The translations under genes and the position numbers were made by a program. From Marinobacterium sp. (GTDB lineage: Bacteria; Pseudomonadota; Gammaproteobacteria; Pseudomonadales; Balneatricaceae), in contig JAOXSF010000095.1 of NCBI GenBank assembly GCA_025800125.1, positions 1 to 64,000 on the forward strand: 64,000 bases of DNA, in the 5' to 3' direction. Position 1 is the first letter of the stretch. Every line of letters starts with the position of its first letter. Below are positions 8,302 through 16,681 of the stretch, in pieces. The notes under the pieces were generated by a model. The model had not been told where the DNA came from. It saw only the letters and a program-made list of their open reading frames with translations, and made no database searches.

Positions 8302-8383
8302 GGTGCCGGGAGGTTGAGACGGCTCTAAGAAACCGCGGACGTATTTCCCCGGAGGGTATTGTATTAAGCCACCCTCCCGACAT
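8302..8383 (-). ncRNA. C4-like antisense RNA, copy 2 (distal)
   Basis: Also 82 nt, with the same closing stem (GTCGGGAGG/CCTCCCGGC), a CCC-TCCG-GGG hairpin and the GTCCGCGG core. It differs from copy 1 where copy 1 can pair with the bro leader (CTTGTGAG is replaced by TTCTTAGAG). Structure is preserved while the putative target sequence changed, which suggests a different target or loss of targeting. Confidence 0.65.
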
Positions 8384-8427
8384 AGTGCAAACGCAACCAT
8401 GGCGTAGAGTATGCCTATTTCTGGCAC

Positions 8428-8453
8428 AAAAAAACCAACGCTGACGGGGTTGG
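8428..8453 (-). terminator. Intrinsic terminator downstream of the HNH gene (copy 2)
   Basis: Same CCAAC/GTTGG stem and seven-T tail as copy 1, placed 45 bp past the HNH stop codon. Confidence 0.75.
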
Positions 8454-8498
8454 ATGGTTGCTGAAAGAGGTTCTCATGCCTCAAAGCAATGGTAGGGC

Positions 8499-9098
8499 TT
8501 AGCAGGTTTTGTCGTCAATCGATGTGTAGCGCGATTCATTACTGGATCTGATGGATGGTGCCATCTCGTGTGTTGTTGCAAATTCACCATGAAGTTTTTT
8601 AGCAAGAATATCTCTTGCCTTGATTGCCTCTGTCTTGTTGGTAAAGCTACCTGCATGATACTTCTTATGGTTTTTAGTTACGGCCGCTTTCCACCTGTTG
8701 GCGCGATAGTCCCATACTACTCCAACGTGCCCACTAGTGTTGTCTTTCCGGCGTTTCTTATTGCATTGGTTTTGACCATTCGTTGCTTCTCTCAGGTTCT
8801 CAATTCGGTTATCTGTCTTGGATTGGTTCCGATGATCAATGTACGTCGATGGCCAGTGACCGAAGTGCCAGCACCATACAACTCTGTGAGCCCTATAGAA
8901 TTTCCCATTCAGTTTGATCTGCTTATATCCATGCTTAGCTACTCTGCCTGCTGGCTTCCCTGCATATCTTGCATTCCATGAACGAGCAGTTGTCAGGTTA
9001 GAAAATGAGTCTTCACTTCTTCTTTTCCAGAGAAGTTCCCCATCAGATCTGTAGTCAAAGATTTCGCGAACTGCTTCTGGAGTGAGAGTCTGGTCCAT
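8499..9098 (-). CDS. HNH homing-type endonuclease with AP2-like DNA-binding domain
   Basis: A 199-residue protein. The HNH nuclease domain spans about residues 45-115: Arg-Ala-His-Arg-Val-Val-Trp near residue 65, then Ile-Asp-His-Arg-Asn, Asn-Arg-Ile-Glu-Asn-Leu-Arg and the Asn-Gly-Gln-Asn segment. An AP2-like DNA-binding domain follows (Ser-Gly-His-Val-Gly-Val near 122, Trp-Lys-Ala-Ala-Val, Ala-Gly-Ser-Phe). Such phage HNH proteins are typically selfish or homing endonucleases. The ATG at 9098 is chosen because AGGAG lies 11 bases upstream. Its 3' end is part of the tandem repeat with C4 RNA. Confidence 0.88.
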   Translation of the reverse strand: MDQTLTPEAVREIFDYRSDGELLWKRRSEDSFSNLTTARSWNARYAGKPAGRVAKHGYKQIKLNGKFYRAHRVVWCWHFGHWPSTYIDHRNQSKTDNRIENLREATNGQNQCNKKRRKDNTSGHVGVVWDYRANRWKAAVTKNHKKYHAGSFTNKTEAIKARDILAKKLHGEFATTHEMAPSIRSSNESRYTSIDDKTC

Positions 9099-9109
9099 AT
9101 GAAAGGCTC

Positions 9110-9331
9110 CTAAGCCTGATGCTGACAGCCAATATATTTTTGCTTCCAAGAAGCGTCAAACCATTTAAAGGCCGTTTGTATCACAGACTCTTCACCCAGC
9201 ACCGCTGCAGCGCGCACTTCCCCCTCCACGCCCGCGGTACTTATTGGGTAGGGTTTACTTGCACGGCAGAATTCTACGCCAGCAACCGCGCTATCAGGGC
9301 TGTAGCGATGTTTTGCCCTGCAAGTATTCAT
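9110..9331 (-). CDS. Small open frame upstream of the HNH gene, doubtful
   Basis: A 73-codon frame that ends 11 bp before the HNH start. Composition is protein-like, but an in-frame stop lies three codons before its ATG, there is no ribosome site, and a different frame (a 15-codon Met-Ile-Leu-His frame) opens just upstream, so a frameshift may have split a longer gene. In P1 a small icd gene sits between c4 and ant, so a short phage gene here would not be surprising, but no family is recognised. Confidence 0.3.
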   Translation of the reverse strand: MNTCRAKHRYSPDSAVAGVEFCRASKPYPISTAGVEGEVRAAAVLGEESVIQTAFKWFDASWKQKYIGCQHQA

Positions 9332-9587
9332 GCAGAATCATGCAGGCTCGGGGGGGGATACCAGAGACGGTACCACTATGCTGTGAAAGTGGAAGCGTGT
9401 TGCCGTGCTATAGATCTTGTTTGTTGCGAACGCTGTTTGAATCCGGGCAAATTCTGCGTGTGATAAGGGTGTGATTCTGGTGTGGTTTTCAGGTAAGAAT
9501 CAGATGGTATTCAAACAGAACCAGAAAAATGCCCCGCTCATAACTCTATGAAAACAGGGCGTTTTTTCTTGCTAGAGCTTTCTATAA
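9332..9587. other. Intergenic stretch at the prophage/chromosome junction
   Basis: No supported gene between the small phage frame and the trpB stop codon. It holds a run of eight G residues near 9350 and the terminator at 9524-9567. The prophage end should lie in or near here, but I cannot identify an attachment core without the other prophage end. Confidence 0.4.
9524..9567. terminator. Terminator downstream of trpB
   Basis: GCCC and GGGC arms about 22 bases apart, bounded by AAAAA and TTTTTT runs, so it could work in both directions. It lies about 20 bp past the trpB stop on the minus strand. Confidence 0.55.
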
Positions 9588-10790
9588 TTATAAACCGAGC
9601 TTCTCCAGGACGTACTCGGCATCTTTGTCCCCACGGCCCGACAGGTTGACCAGAATGGTCTGGTCTTTATCCAGTTCTGGTGCTTTGCGCATTGCCCAGG
9701 CAACGGCATGGGCGCTTTCCAGGGCCGGGATGATGCCTTCCACGCGGGACAGGGTCATAAAGGCGTTCAGACACTCTTCGTCAGTCACTGAGTCATACTG
9801 TGCGCGACCAAGGTCTTTCAGATAGCTGTGCTGTGGGCCTACGCCCGGGTAGTCCAGGCCGGACGCGATGGAATGTACTGGCATTGGTTCGCCGTCTTCG
9901 GTTTCCAGTACGTAGCACTTCATACCATGGATTTCACCTGGTTTGCCCAGGGTCAGGGTAGCGGAGTGTTCTTCGGTGCTCAGGCCTTTACCGGACGGCT
10001 CAACGCCGACAATGTTGACATCTTCATCGCCCAGGAAAGCGGTAAACATACCCATAGCATTGGAGCCACCGCCAACACAGGCTGTTACGTAATCAGGCAG
10101 CTGGTTGTGCTTGTCCTGGAACTGCTGGCGGGCTTCGGTACCAATGATGCTCTGGAAGTCACGCACCATTTTCGGGAATGGGTGTGGGCCTACGACAGAA
10201 CCGATAGCGTAGATGTAATCTTTCGGGTTTTTCAGGTATTCAACAAAAGCGCTGTCGACGGCGTCTTTCAGGGTTGCTGTACCCTGAGTAACTGGCACCA
10301 GTTTACAGCCCAGTATTTTCATCTTGGTGACGTTCGGGTGCTCTTTTTCGATGTCGACCTGGCCCATATGGATTTCACAGGGGATACCAACCAGCGCACA
10401 AGCGGTCGCCAGTGCGACGCCGTGCTGGCCTGCGCCAGTCTCTGCGATCACCTTGGTTTTCCCCATATGCTTGGCCAGCAGGGCTTCACCCAGGCAGTGA
10501 TTGATTTTGTGCGCGCCGGTGTGGTTGAGGTCTTCACGTTTCAGGAAGATCTGAGCCCCGCCGAGCTGTTCACTCAGGCGCTTGGCATGGAAAATCGGGC
10601 TTGGACGACCGACGTAATCAGCGAACAGCGATGCCAGTTCCTGCTGGAAGCCTGGTGTCTGGCGAATCTCTTCGTAGGCGTCATTGATCTCGTCCATGAT
10701 CGCTTTCAACTCAGGCGGGATAATCTGGCCGCCGTATTCACCGAAAAATCCGTTCGCGTCAGGCATCGGGGCGAAGTCAAACTTACTCAT
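9588..10790 (-). CDS. trpB: Tryptophan synthase beta chain
   Basis: A 400-residue PLP enzyme of the usual TrpB length. It joins indole and L-serine to give L-tryptophan in the cytoplasm. The PLP-binding lysine lies in His-Thr-Gly-Ala-His-Lys-Ile-Asn (Lys95), the catalytic Glu in Ala-Glu-Thr-Gly-Ala-Gly-Gln-His-Gly, and the phosphate-binding loop is Gly-Gly-Gly-Ser-Asn-Ala. The sequence is of the classical TrpB1 type. There is no trpA or other trp gene on either side, so this copy is solitary here; whether it is the only trpB cannot be told. Confidence 0.96.
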   Translation of the reverse strand: MSKFDFAPMPDANGFFGEYGGQIIPPELKAIMDEINDAYEEIRQTPGFQQELASLFADYVGRPSPIFHAKRLSEQLGGAQIFLKREDLNHTGAHKINHCLGEALLAKHMGKTKVIAETGAGQHGVALATACALVGIPCEIHMGQVDIEKEHPNVTKMKILGCKLVPVTQGTATLKDAVDSAFVEYLKNPKDYIYAIGSVVGPHPFPKMVRDFQSIIGTEARQQFQDKHNQLPDYVTACVGGGSNAMGMFTAFLGDEDVNIVGVEPSGKGLSTEEHSATLTLGKPGEIHGMKCYVLETEDGEPMPVHSIASGLDYPGVGPQHSYLKDLGRAQYDSVTDEECLNAFMTLSRVEGIIPALESAHAVAWAMRKAPELDKDQTILVNLSGRGDKDAEYVLEKLGL

Positions 10791-10962
10791 ATCTACTTAA
10801 TCCCTTGGAGAGTGCGGGCCGTTTCGCGGGTATTCTCGGGCGTTGCAGGGGCGCAGGGCGCTGATGGAAAGCCGGATTACAGGGCGTCGTACCACTTAGC
10901 TATTCAGTTGCTTGGTTATTCAGCTATTTCAAAGCATGAAATTATTGAACGCATCACAATAT

Positions 10963-10994
10963 AAGACCGGTTGGCATAACTGCCAACCGGTCTT
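10963..10994 (-). terminator. Strong hairpin terminator of the chemoreceptor gene
   Basis: Perfect 14-bp stem (AAGACCGGTTGGCA with its complement) and a 4-base loop, 24 bp past the chemoreceptor stop on the minus strand. It insulates trpB from the chemoreceptor. Confidence 0.8.
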
Positions 10995-11018
10995 TAGTTG
11001 TACTCGTTCGCTGATACG

Positions 11019-12671
11019 TTATTGTGGCAGGTAACCGATGCGGAAACCACCCCAATGGCGACCGTTGATATAGATTGGCACTGAGAGGTCATGCACTATC
11101 TCGCCGGTATCGCGTTTGTAGGTTTGCAGCAGCATGTTATAGGTGTGGCTGCCGCAGCGGCTGCCGGTGCGGTCGTTGTAGATACGTTTGGAGCGGCTTT
11201 TGATCAGATCAGTATCGTAATTACCTGTGGGTGGGTGGTTACAGGCATTGTTATGTGTTGGTACATAGCCATTACTATCAGTAACGATGGCGTAGATCAG
11301 AGGGCTGTTCTGCTGTAGCACTGGTTCCTGAATACCTGGTAATGTGCTGTCAGTAAACTTGTCAAAGCCGGTGCTGTATTTCTGCGGGTTGGTGTTTTCG
11401 ATTGGTTGATAGTTGCGGTCAAACAGCTGACTTTCACTGAGCTGGCCCCGTTCCAGTGCCTGGGTAAAGGTATTGCTGACGTTGTCTGCTGCCTGACGGG
11501 CAATCTGATAGAAAGCCTGGTGGTAGTTGTCTTCGGTAAACTCGGCCAGTACCGCACTGGAGCGCTCAGCCACCTCCATCAGCTTGGTGGCCTGGGAAGC
11601 TAATTGTTCAACTTCCTTGTCACTGGCCTGCATCTCTTCCTGAATTCGGCGGATTGACTGGAATATCAGTTCCAGGTTCTGCTGGTTGTGTTCGGCACCG
11701 TCCGCAATGACGTTGATCTGTTGCTCCAGCGCTTCAGATTTATCGGAAATTCCCCCCAGTTGCTCACCAACCTCGCGAATAGCGTCGCTGCCGCTGCGGG
11801 CGTCATGGGCCAGGGTTTCGATATGGGTGACAACCTGGCCGGTCTGGGCGCGAATCTGGTCAACGATGGCTTCTACTTCACCGGTTGCATTAGCGGTGCG
11901 TGAGGCTAGCTGGCGCACTTCGTCAGCCACTACGGCAAAGCCCCGGCCGTGGTCACCGGCGCGGGCTGCTTCAATGGCGGCGTTCAGCGCTAGCAGATTG
12001 GTCTGGTCGGCGATCTCTTCAATAACCTGAGTAACATCCTGGATTTTGGCCGACTTTTCGTTCAGTTCTTCGATCAGTTGCAGCGTCTGGTCGGTTTTGT
12101 CGCTGAGTTGCAGGACGCCATGCACCGCGCCTTCCAGTGAGTTGCGACCGGCTTCACCGGTCTGTTTGGCGTCTGTTGCAGCCGCAGCTGCACAGGCGGC
12201 CTGTTCAGCGGATTGCTGCACGGTATCGGTGATTGCTTCCAGATTTTCTGCAATCTGCGCAATCTCGACCACCTGGGTGTCCAGCTGGCCTTTAAGACTG
12301 TCGGCAGCATGTGACACTTCAGCGGAAGCGATGGCATTTTTATTGGACGATTTGGAGAGCCGTTGTGCGACCTCGCGGGCAGCCTGACTGTGGCTCAGTA
12401 ATGACCCCAATTGTTGGGCCAGCCAACTTTGTTGTTCTGCGTCACTGCTATGCGGGTTGCCACTGAGCAGATGTTTTATGGCACTGCGTAAGGGGCGCAG
12501 CACCAGCAAGTAGTAGGTGAGGGTGGTGACGCTGACTACCATCGCAACGAGTATGCCGGTTTCACTGGCATTGGCACCCGTGCTGGTCAGAAACAGCGTT
12601 GCTATCAGGCCACTGAGTACACTGGAGACGACAAGACCCCGTATAAACAGCGCGGCTGGAGATCCGTTCAT
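11019..12671 (-). CDS. Methyl-accepting chemotaxis protein with C-terminal sensor domain
   Basis: A 550-residue chemoreceptor. Two membrane helices lie at about residues 8-28 and 40-60 with almost no periplasmic loop between them. The signalling domain spans about 90-380 with the hairpin tip [12 protein letters not shown] and Gly-Phe-Ala-Val-Val-Ala. About 150 residues follow at the C-terminus, with Gly-Tyr-Val-Pro-Thr-His-Asn, Asp-Arg-Thr-Gly and Gly-Gly-Phe-Arg-Ile-Gly-Tyr, reminiscent of Cache-like ligand domains. Sensing is therefore probably cytoplasmic. AAGGGG precedes the ATG. Confidence 0.92.
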   Translation of the reverse strand: MNGSPAALFIRGLVVSSVLSGLIATLFLTSTGANASETGILVAMVVSVTTLTYYLLVLRPLRSAIKHLLSGNPHSSDAEQQSWLAQQLGSLLSHSQAAREVAQRLSKSSNKNAIASAEVSHAADSLKGQLDTQVVEIAQIAENLEAITDTVQQSAEQAACAAAAATDAKQTGEAGRNSLEGAVHGVLQLSDKTDQTLQLIEELNEKSAKIQDVTQVIEEIADQTNLLALNAAIEAARAGDHGRGFAVVADEVRQLASRTANATGEVEAIVDQIRAQTGQVVTHIETLAHDARSGSDAIREVGEQLGGISDKSEALEQQINVIADGAEHNQQNLELIFQSIRRIQEEMQASDKEVEQLASQATKLMEVAERSSAVLAEFTEDNYHQAFYQIARQAADNVSNTFTQALERGQLSESQLFDRNYQPIENTNPQKYSTGFDKFTDSTLPGIQEPVLQQNSPLIYAIVTDSNGYVPTHNNACNHPPTGNYDTDLIKSRSKRIYNDRTGSRCGSHTYNMLLQTYKRDTGEIVHDLSVPIYINGRHWGGFRIGYLPQ

Positions 12672-12843
12672 GCATTGCCCCTTTGACTAGCGCACATTCT
12701 GTATTTTTATAGTTATGTTTTTTATTGTTAGCAGATGAATATAGCAGGGCGCACGAATAGATCAGGCTTACGCTTTGGTAGTAGGGGTATTCCCTTGGGT
12801 GGGGCTATGTGTATTGCAGAAATATGGCTGTGATCAAATCAGG

Positions 12844-13095
12844 TTAAAGATCCAGCGGTAGCTGTTCTTCACGGTCTGGCTGGCGTTCAAAACCATCGTC
12901 TTGCTGGCGTAGATTAATCTGTTCCAACAGGTGACGCGCCTGCTGGTAAGAGTCGGTAACGGTATGGCAGACATCCCCGGTTTCCTCTTCATCATCGTTC
13001 TGGCCCCAGCACTCGGTCACGACCCAGTCCCCCACCAGATCCTGGTAGAGACGGACAATGAAATAGTTCTGATCCTTATGCCAGCGTACGATCAA
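12844..13095 (-). CDS. Small WGR-like domain protein
   Basis: An 83-residue acidic protein. Residues about 8-70 resemble a single WGR domain: an aromatic Tyr-Phe-Ile-Val-Arg-Leu-Tyr-Gln-Asp-Leu strand, Gly-Asp-Trp-Val-Val, then Cys-Trp-Gly where the family has Trp-Gly-Arg, and a helix ending in Gln-Asp-Asp-Gly-Phe. WGR domains bind nucleic acid in PARPs and MolR-type proteins. The start is TTG at 13095, the first possible start after an in-frame stop, with no good ribosome site. It stands alone between the chemoreceptor and pdxB. Confidence 0.6.
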   Translation of the reverse strand: MIVRWHKDQNYFIVRLYQDLVGDWVVTECWGQNDDEEETGDVCHTVTDSYQQARHLLEQINLRQQDDGFERQPDREEQLPLDL

Positions 13096-13312
13096 GGAGA
13101 TTTACCATCTGGACTGCATGTTCAGCCATGTTATTACCAGCCTGTATGTTTACTGGCGTATATATTTACCCGTTCGGGGCTGGCCAGAGGGGTGGTCTGT
13201 AAATACCAGAGCCCTGTTCAGGGGGGACTGTCTGATATAAATGAATAACGTACTGCAGTGCAGGTAAAGCGACTTGCTGAAAGGGCGTGTACAGAAGATG
13301 CTGGCTGCAAGG

Positions 13313-13343
13313 TTAACAGGGTAAACCGTCATTCCTTTATAAT
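13313..13343 (+). promoter_or_regulatory. Candidate pdxB promoter
   Basis: TTAACA and a perfect TATAAT box are separated by 19 bases, about 55 bp before the chosen pdxB start. The spacing is longer than the 17-base optimum. No other gene is seen in 13096-13398. Confidence 0.4.
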
Positions 13344-13398
13344 TCGCCGCATTGAGCCTGATCCCGTACGGTTTGTAAAGAGTTGGAGTGAAATACTG

Positions 13399-14532
13399 GT
13401 GTCTGATTGCGAATTATTAATCGTTGCTGATGAAAATATGCCAGCTGTAGAAGCTTTATTTGGCCACCTTGGTCGGGTTGAGCGTGTTGCCGGACGTTCA
13501 CTGCATGCGGATCAGGTGCGTGATGCTGATCTTTTACTGGTGCGATCGGTCAGCCGGGTGGATGCGCAATTGCTGGAAAATAGCCGGGTGAAGTTTGTGG
13601 GTACGGCTACGATTGGCACAGATCATGTCGATACGGGCTTGTTGGCCCAGCGGGGGATTGGTTTCAGTGCTGCACCGGGCTGTAATGCTGATGCGGTGGT
13701 CGATTATGTGCTGTGTTCACTGGTGCAGCAGGCGGCCCGGCTGGGTTTTCGATTGCAGGATAAAAAAGTCGGCATTATCGGTGTGGGGAATGTGGGAGGG
13801 CGTTTGGCACGGCGTCTGACTGCGCTGGGGGTTGAGTTATTGCTGAATGACCCGCCACGGGCGGAGCATGAAGCCGGTTTTGTCGCGCTGGATAAACTGC
13901 TGGCAGACGCTGATATTGTCTGCATGCATACTCCGCTTACCCGTACGGGTAATTACCCTACTCACCACTTGCTGAGTTCTGCGCAGCTGGCCCTGCTAAA
14001 ATCGGATGTTATTCTGCTGAATGCCGGGCGGGGGCCTGCTATTGATAACCAGGCACTGCTGGAGCTGATGCCTTTACGGCCCGATATGACATTGATCCTG
14101 GATGTCTGGGAGCATGAGCCCCGTGTTGATCCGCAACTGGCAGCATTTTGTGAGATTGCGACTCCACATATCGCAGGCTATAGCCTGGATGGCAAGATCA
14201 GAGGCAGCTGGATGCTTTATAAAGCCTGGTGTGAGTACAGCCAGGCTGGTAGTGTGCCGCCACTGACGGAGTTCCTGCCAGCGTCATCGGTACGCCAGCT
14301 TTCTGTTACCTCTGATGCAGAGCTACTGGAGCTTATGCGGCTGTGTTACGATCCATATCGCGATGATCGCGCCCTGCGCCGGACCCTGCACCTGGCTCCG
14401 GGGGCGCAGCAGCAGGCTTTTGATCAACTGCGCCGACAGTATCCGGTTCGTCGTGAGTTGATGACTCTGAATGTACATACGGATGATGCCATTCAGCAGG
14501 CTGTGTTGTGTGCTGCTGGCTTTTCAGCCTGA
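13399..14532 (+). CDS. pdxB: 4-phosphoerythronate dehydrogenase
   Basis: A 377-residue D-isomer-specific 2-hydroxyacid dehydrogenase. It oxidises 4-phospho-D-erythronate in pyridoxal phosphate synthesis. The N-terminal Val-Ala-Asp-Glu-Asn-Met-Pro motif, the NAD-binding Gly-Val-Gly-Asn-Val-Gly-Gly, the catalytic Arg in Asn-Ala-Gly-Arg-Gly, Glu in Trp-Glu-His-Glu-Pro and His in Pro-His-Ile-Ala-Gly-Tyr-Ser are all present, plus the PdxB-specific C-terminal dimerisation domain. The GTG at 13399 is chosen because GGAG lies ten bases upstream and it matches the usual N-terminus; the frame is open further upstream. Confidence 0.94.
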   Translation: MSDCELLIVADENMPAVEALFGHLGRVERVAGRSLHADQVRDADLLLVRSVSRVDAQLLENSRVKFVGTATIGTDHVDTGLLAQRGIGFSAAPGCNADAVVDYVLCSLVQQAARLGFRLQDKKVGIIGVGNVGGRLARRLTALGVELLLNDPPRAEHEAGFVALDKLLADADIVCMHTPLTRTGNYPTHHLLSSAQLALLKSDVILLNAGRGPAIDNQALLELMPLRPDMTLILDVWEHEPRVDPQLAAFCEIATPHIAGYSLDGKIRGSWMLYKAWCEYSQAGSVPPLTEFLPASSVRQLSVTSDAELLELMRLCYDPYRDDRALRRTLHLAPGAQQQAFDQLRRQYPVRRELMTLNVHTDDAIQQAVLCAAGFSA

Positions 14533-14599
14533 GCGTATGCTGCCTGGAAAGCCTGATGATCTGATTCAACCCTGATTCTGGTATGGGACGCCTCTATAG

Positions 14600-15313
14600 A
14601 TGAATAATGCGCTGGCGGTCGAGCGCTCCGCAGTCACCCTGACAACCCTGAAACCCCCGATTGGCACCCGGCTGCAGCTTGAGTGTCCGGGATCAAAAGA
14701 ACGACTGAGTAGCCAGTTACTGGGCTATATGGAAGGCAGCAGTGTCATGGTAGCGACACCGCAACGGGCGGGCAAACCGCTGCCATTGAAAGCGGGTATT
14801 CAGGTGACGGTGCGCATGATTACCGGTACGTCTATCTGTGGTTTCAGTACGCGCCTGCTATGTTGCTATGACAGCCCGGCAGCGCATTGGCATCTGGCCT
14901 GGCCGGATGAGCTGACCCATAAACGTATTCGCCAGCACACGCGTGTACCGGTTAACCTGGTGGCGTCAGTGGATGAGTTTATCGAAGGCTCACTGGATTG
15001 CAGTAGCGGCTGGCCACGCAATTTGCTGTGTCAGAATCTGAGCCAGAGTGGTGCGAATCTGCTGAGTAAGCAGCCGCTGGGCAGGCCTGATGACAGGCTT
15101 TATCTGACGCTACGATTGCAGGTGGCGGGGTTTGATCAGGTCGTAATGGTGCCTGGCATTATCCGCAATGTTAGCCCACGGACGGCTGACTATCAGTATG
15201 GTGTTGAATTTTTTGATCTGGATGAGGACGCCAGGTTGGTACTGGCAGGTTTTGTCTATCAGCAATGCCTGCTGGAAACCGGTTACCGGGATTATCTGGC
15301 AGAGGTGATGTAG
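14600..15313 (+). CDS. PilZ-domain c-di-GMP receptor, YcgR-like
   Basis: A 237-residue protein. The N-terminal half (about 15-105) resembles the YcgR N-terminal domain. A PilZ domain starts at about residue 107 with the RxxxR motif (Arg-Gln-His-Thr-Arg) and has Asn-Leu-Ser-Gln-Ser-Gly-Ala for the D/NxSxxG motif near residue 143, so c-di-GMP binding is expected. YcgR-type proteins brake flagella or tune other outputs. It lies between pdxB and the ATP-NAD kinase homologue and ends two bases before the latter, so the last two are likely cotranscribed. Confidence 0.85.
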   Translation: MNNALAVERSAVTLTTLKPPIGTRLQLECPGSKERLSSQLLGYMEGSSVMVATPQRAGKPLPLKAGIQVTVRMITGTSICGFSTRLLCCYDSPAAHWHLAWPDELTHKRIRQHTRVPVNLVASVDEFIEGSLDCSSGWPRNLLCQNLSQSGANLLSKQPLGRPDDRLYLTLRLQVAGFDQVVMVPGIIRNVSPRTADYQYGVEFFDLDEDARLVLAGFVYQQCLLETGYRDYLAEVM

Positions 15314-15315
15314 AA

Positions 15316-16428
15316 ATGTTCAGACTGGGACTGATTGTAAACCCGATGGCAGGGCTGGGTGGCAGCGTTGCATTAAAAGGCAGTGATGGAGCGGAAACGG
15401 CACAGCTGGCCCTGGAACGGGGCGCAGAACCTAAAGCAGGTTTGCGCACCGCGCAGGCGTTGGCTGTACTGGATGAGCTGACATTTGAGTTGGTGTGCTG
15501 GCCCGGCCCGATGGGTGAAGATATTGCCCGCCAGTGCGGTTTTGAACCAACAGTGATTGGTACGCTGGCCGATGGTTTGACGACCGCTGAAGACACCGAG
15601 CGGGCTGCCCGTGCCATGGCTGATGAAGGTGTTGATCTGATCCTGTTTGCCGGTGGTGATGGTACGGCCCGTAATATATGCAATGTACTGGATGACCGCG
15701 TGCCCGTGCTGGGTGTGCCTGCCGGTGTGAAAATTCACTCGGGTGTTTATGCGGTGACACCAAAAGCAGCGGGTGAAGTGGTCGCAATGCTGATTCGTGG
15801 TGATCTGGTTACACTTTCAGAACAGGAAGTGCGCGATATTGACGAAGATGCGTTCCGTCAGGGAACGGTGCGCGCACGCTGGTATGGCGAATTGAAAGTA
15901 CCGCAGGAACACCGCTATATGCAGGCTGTGAAACAGGGCGGTAAAGAGTCTGAAGAACTGGTGCTGGATGACATTGCCGCCCATGTGATTGAACAGATGG
16001 ACGATGGTGTGCGTTACATCATGGGCTCAGGCTCGACGGTACAGGCGGTGATGGACCAGCTTGGTCTCGATAACACCCTGCTGGGGGTGGATGTGGTTGA
16101 AAATGGCGAGGTGATTGCTGCTGATTGCACAGCGGCTCAGCTACTGGAGCTGACAGAGGGCTGTGAGGCGCGGCTGGTGATTACTCTGATTGGTGGCCAG
16201 GGGCATATTATTGGCCGTGGTAACCAGCAGCTCAGTGTGCCGTTGCTGCAGCGATTGGGCAAAGAGAATATTCAGGTGATCGCCACCAAAACCAAGCTTA
16301 ATGCGCTGGGTGGCCGTCCACTGATTGTTGATAGTGGTGATGCTGAGACCAATCATTTGCTCAGTGGTTTGATGCCAGTGGTGACTGGCTACCATGACCA
16401 GGTGCTCTATACCGTTGCGGATCTTTGA
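15316..16428 (+). CDS. ATP-NAD kinase family protein (AcoX-like)
   Basis: A 370-residue protein. The N-terminal Leu-Ile-Val-Asn-Pro-Met-Ala-Gly-Leu-Gly-Gly and the Phe-Ala-Gly-Gly-Asp-Gly-Thr-Ala-Arg-Asn motif (near residue 113) place it in the NAD kinase/diacylglycerol kinase superfamily, in the ATP-NAD kinase-like group that includes AcoX. The C-terminal part has Gly-Gly-Gln-Gly-His-Ile-Ile-Gly-Arg-Gly-Asn-Gln-Gln. The genuine NadK lies at 55751, so this is a second member with unknown substrate. The ATG at 15316 follows the PilZ stop directly. Confidence 0.88.
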   Translation: MFRLGLIVNPMAGLGGSVALKGSDGAETAQLALERGAEPKAGLRTAQALAVLDELTFELVCWPGPMGEDIARQCGFEPTVIGTLADGLTTAEDTERAARAMADEGVDLILFAGGDGTARNICNVLDDRVPVLGVPAGVKIHSGVYAVTPKAAGEVVAMLIRGDLVTLSEQEVRDIDEDAFRQGTVRARWYGELKVPQEHRYMQAVKQGGKESEELVLDDIAAHVIEQMDDGVRYIMGSGSTVQAVMDQLGLDNTLLGVDVVENGEVIAADCTAAQLLELTEGCEARLVITLIGGQGHIIGRGNQQLSVPLLQRLGKENIQVIATKTKLNALGGRPLIVDSGDAETNHLLSGLMPVVTGYHDQVLYTVADL

Positions 16429-16443
16429 TCAGTAACCGGCTGC

Positions 16444-16478
16444 AATAGCCTGCCTCAGGCAGGCTATTTTCTATTTTT
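16444..16478 (+). terminator. Terminator of the pdxB-side genes
   Basis: AATAGCCTGCCT and its exact complement form a hairpin followed by TTTTCTATTTTTT, 15 bp past the ATP-NAD kinase-like stop. Confidence 0.8.
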
Positions 16479-16681
16479 TAAACTCATTTCTTAAGCTCAT
16501 ATTTTTAGGCTTATTTCTGAAGCCCGCTAATGAGGGCTAGCCTTTCGTGCTGTGTTTTGTCATAGCGTCTATTTGTAATAGAAGCTGCTTTTGCAATAGA
16601 AACGGTTGCTCTGAAACCTTACTGTCATACTGGCTGGCTACAGTGCCTCGCTGATGAGAACGCGATAACGTGAGGCTTGCG

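Larger units (their letters stand above)
8026..8571. repeat. Tandem ~275-bp direct repeat (C4 RNA + terminator + HNH 3' end)
   Basis: Copy 1 (8026-8301) and copy 2 (8302-8571) align along their length with scattered substitutions and a period of 276 bp. Read leftward, each contains the end of an HNH gene, an intrinsic terminator, and an 82-nt C4-like RNA. Copy 2 contains the real end of the HNH gene; copy 1 contains a broken one. Confidence 0.9.

Noticed and set aside
8266-8484. 72-codon minus-strand frame across the repeat junction
   Set aside because: It lies inside the C4 RNA and terminator repeat, has no ribosome site, and its sequence is explained by the repeat.
8026-8571. CRISPR-like direct repeats
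   Set aside because: Only two copies of a long unit without short repeats and unique spacers; explained by the HNH/C4 duplication. No CRISPR array is seen anywhere in the window.
10791-10962. trp operator or attenuator upstream of trpB
   Set aside because: No leader peptide with tandem Trp codons and no convincing TrpR palindrome could be found; weak resemblance only.
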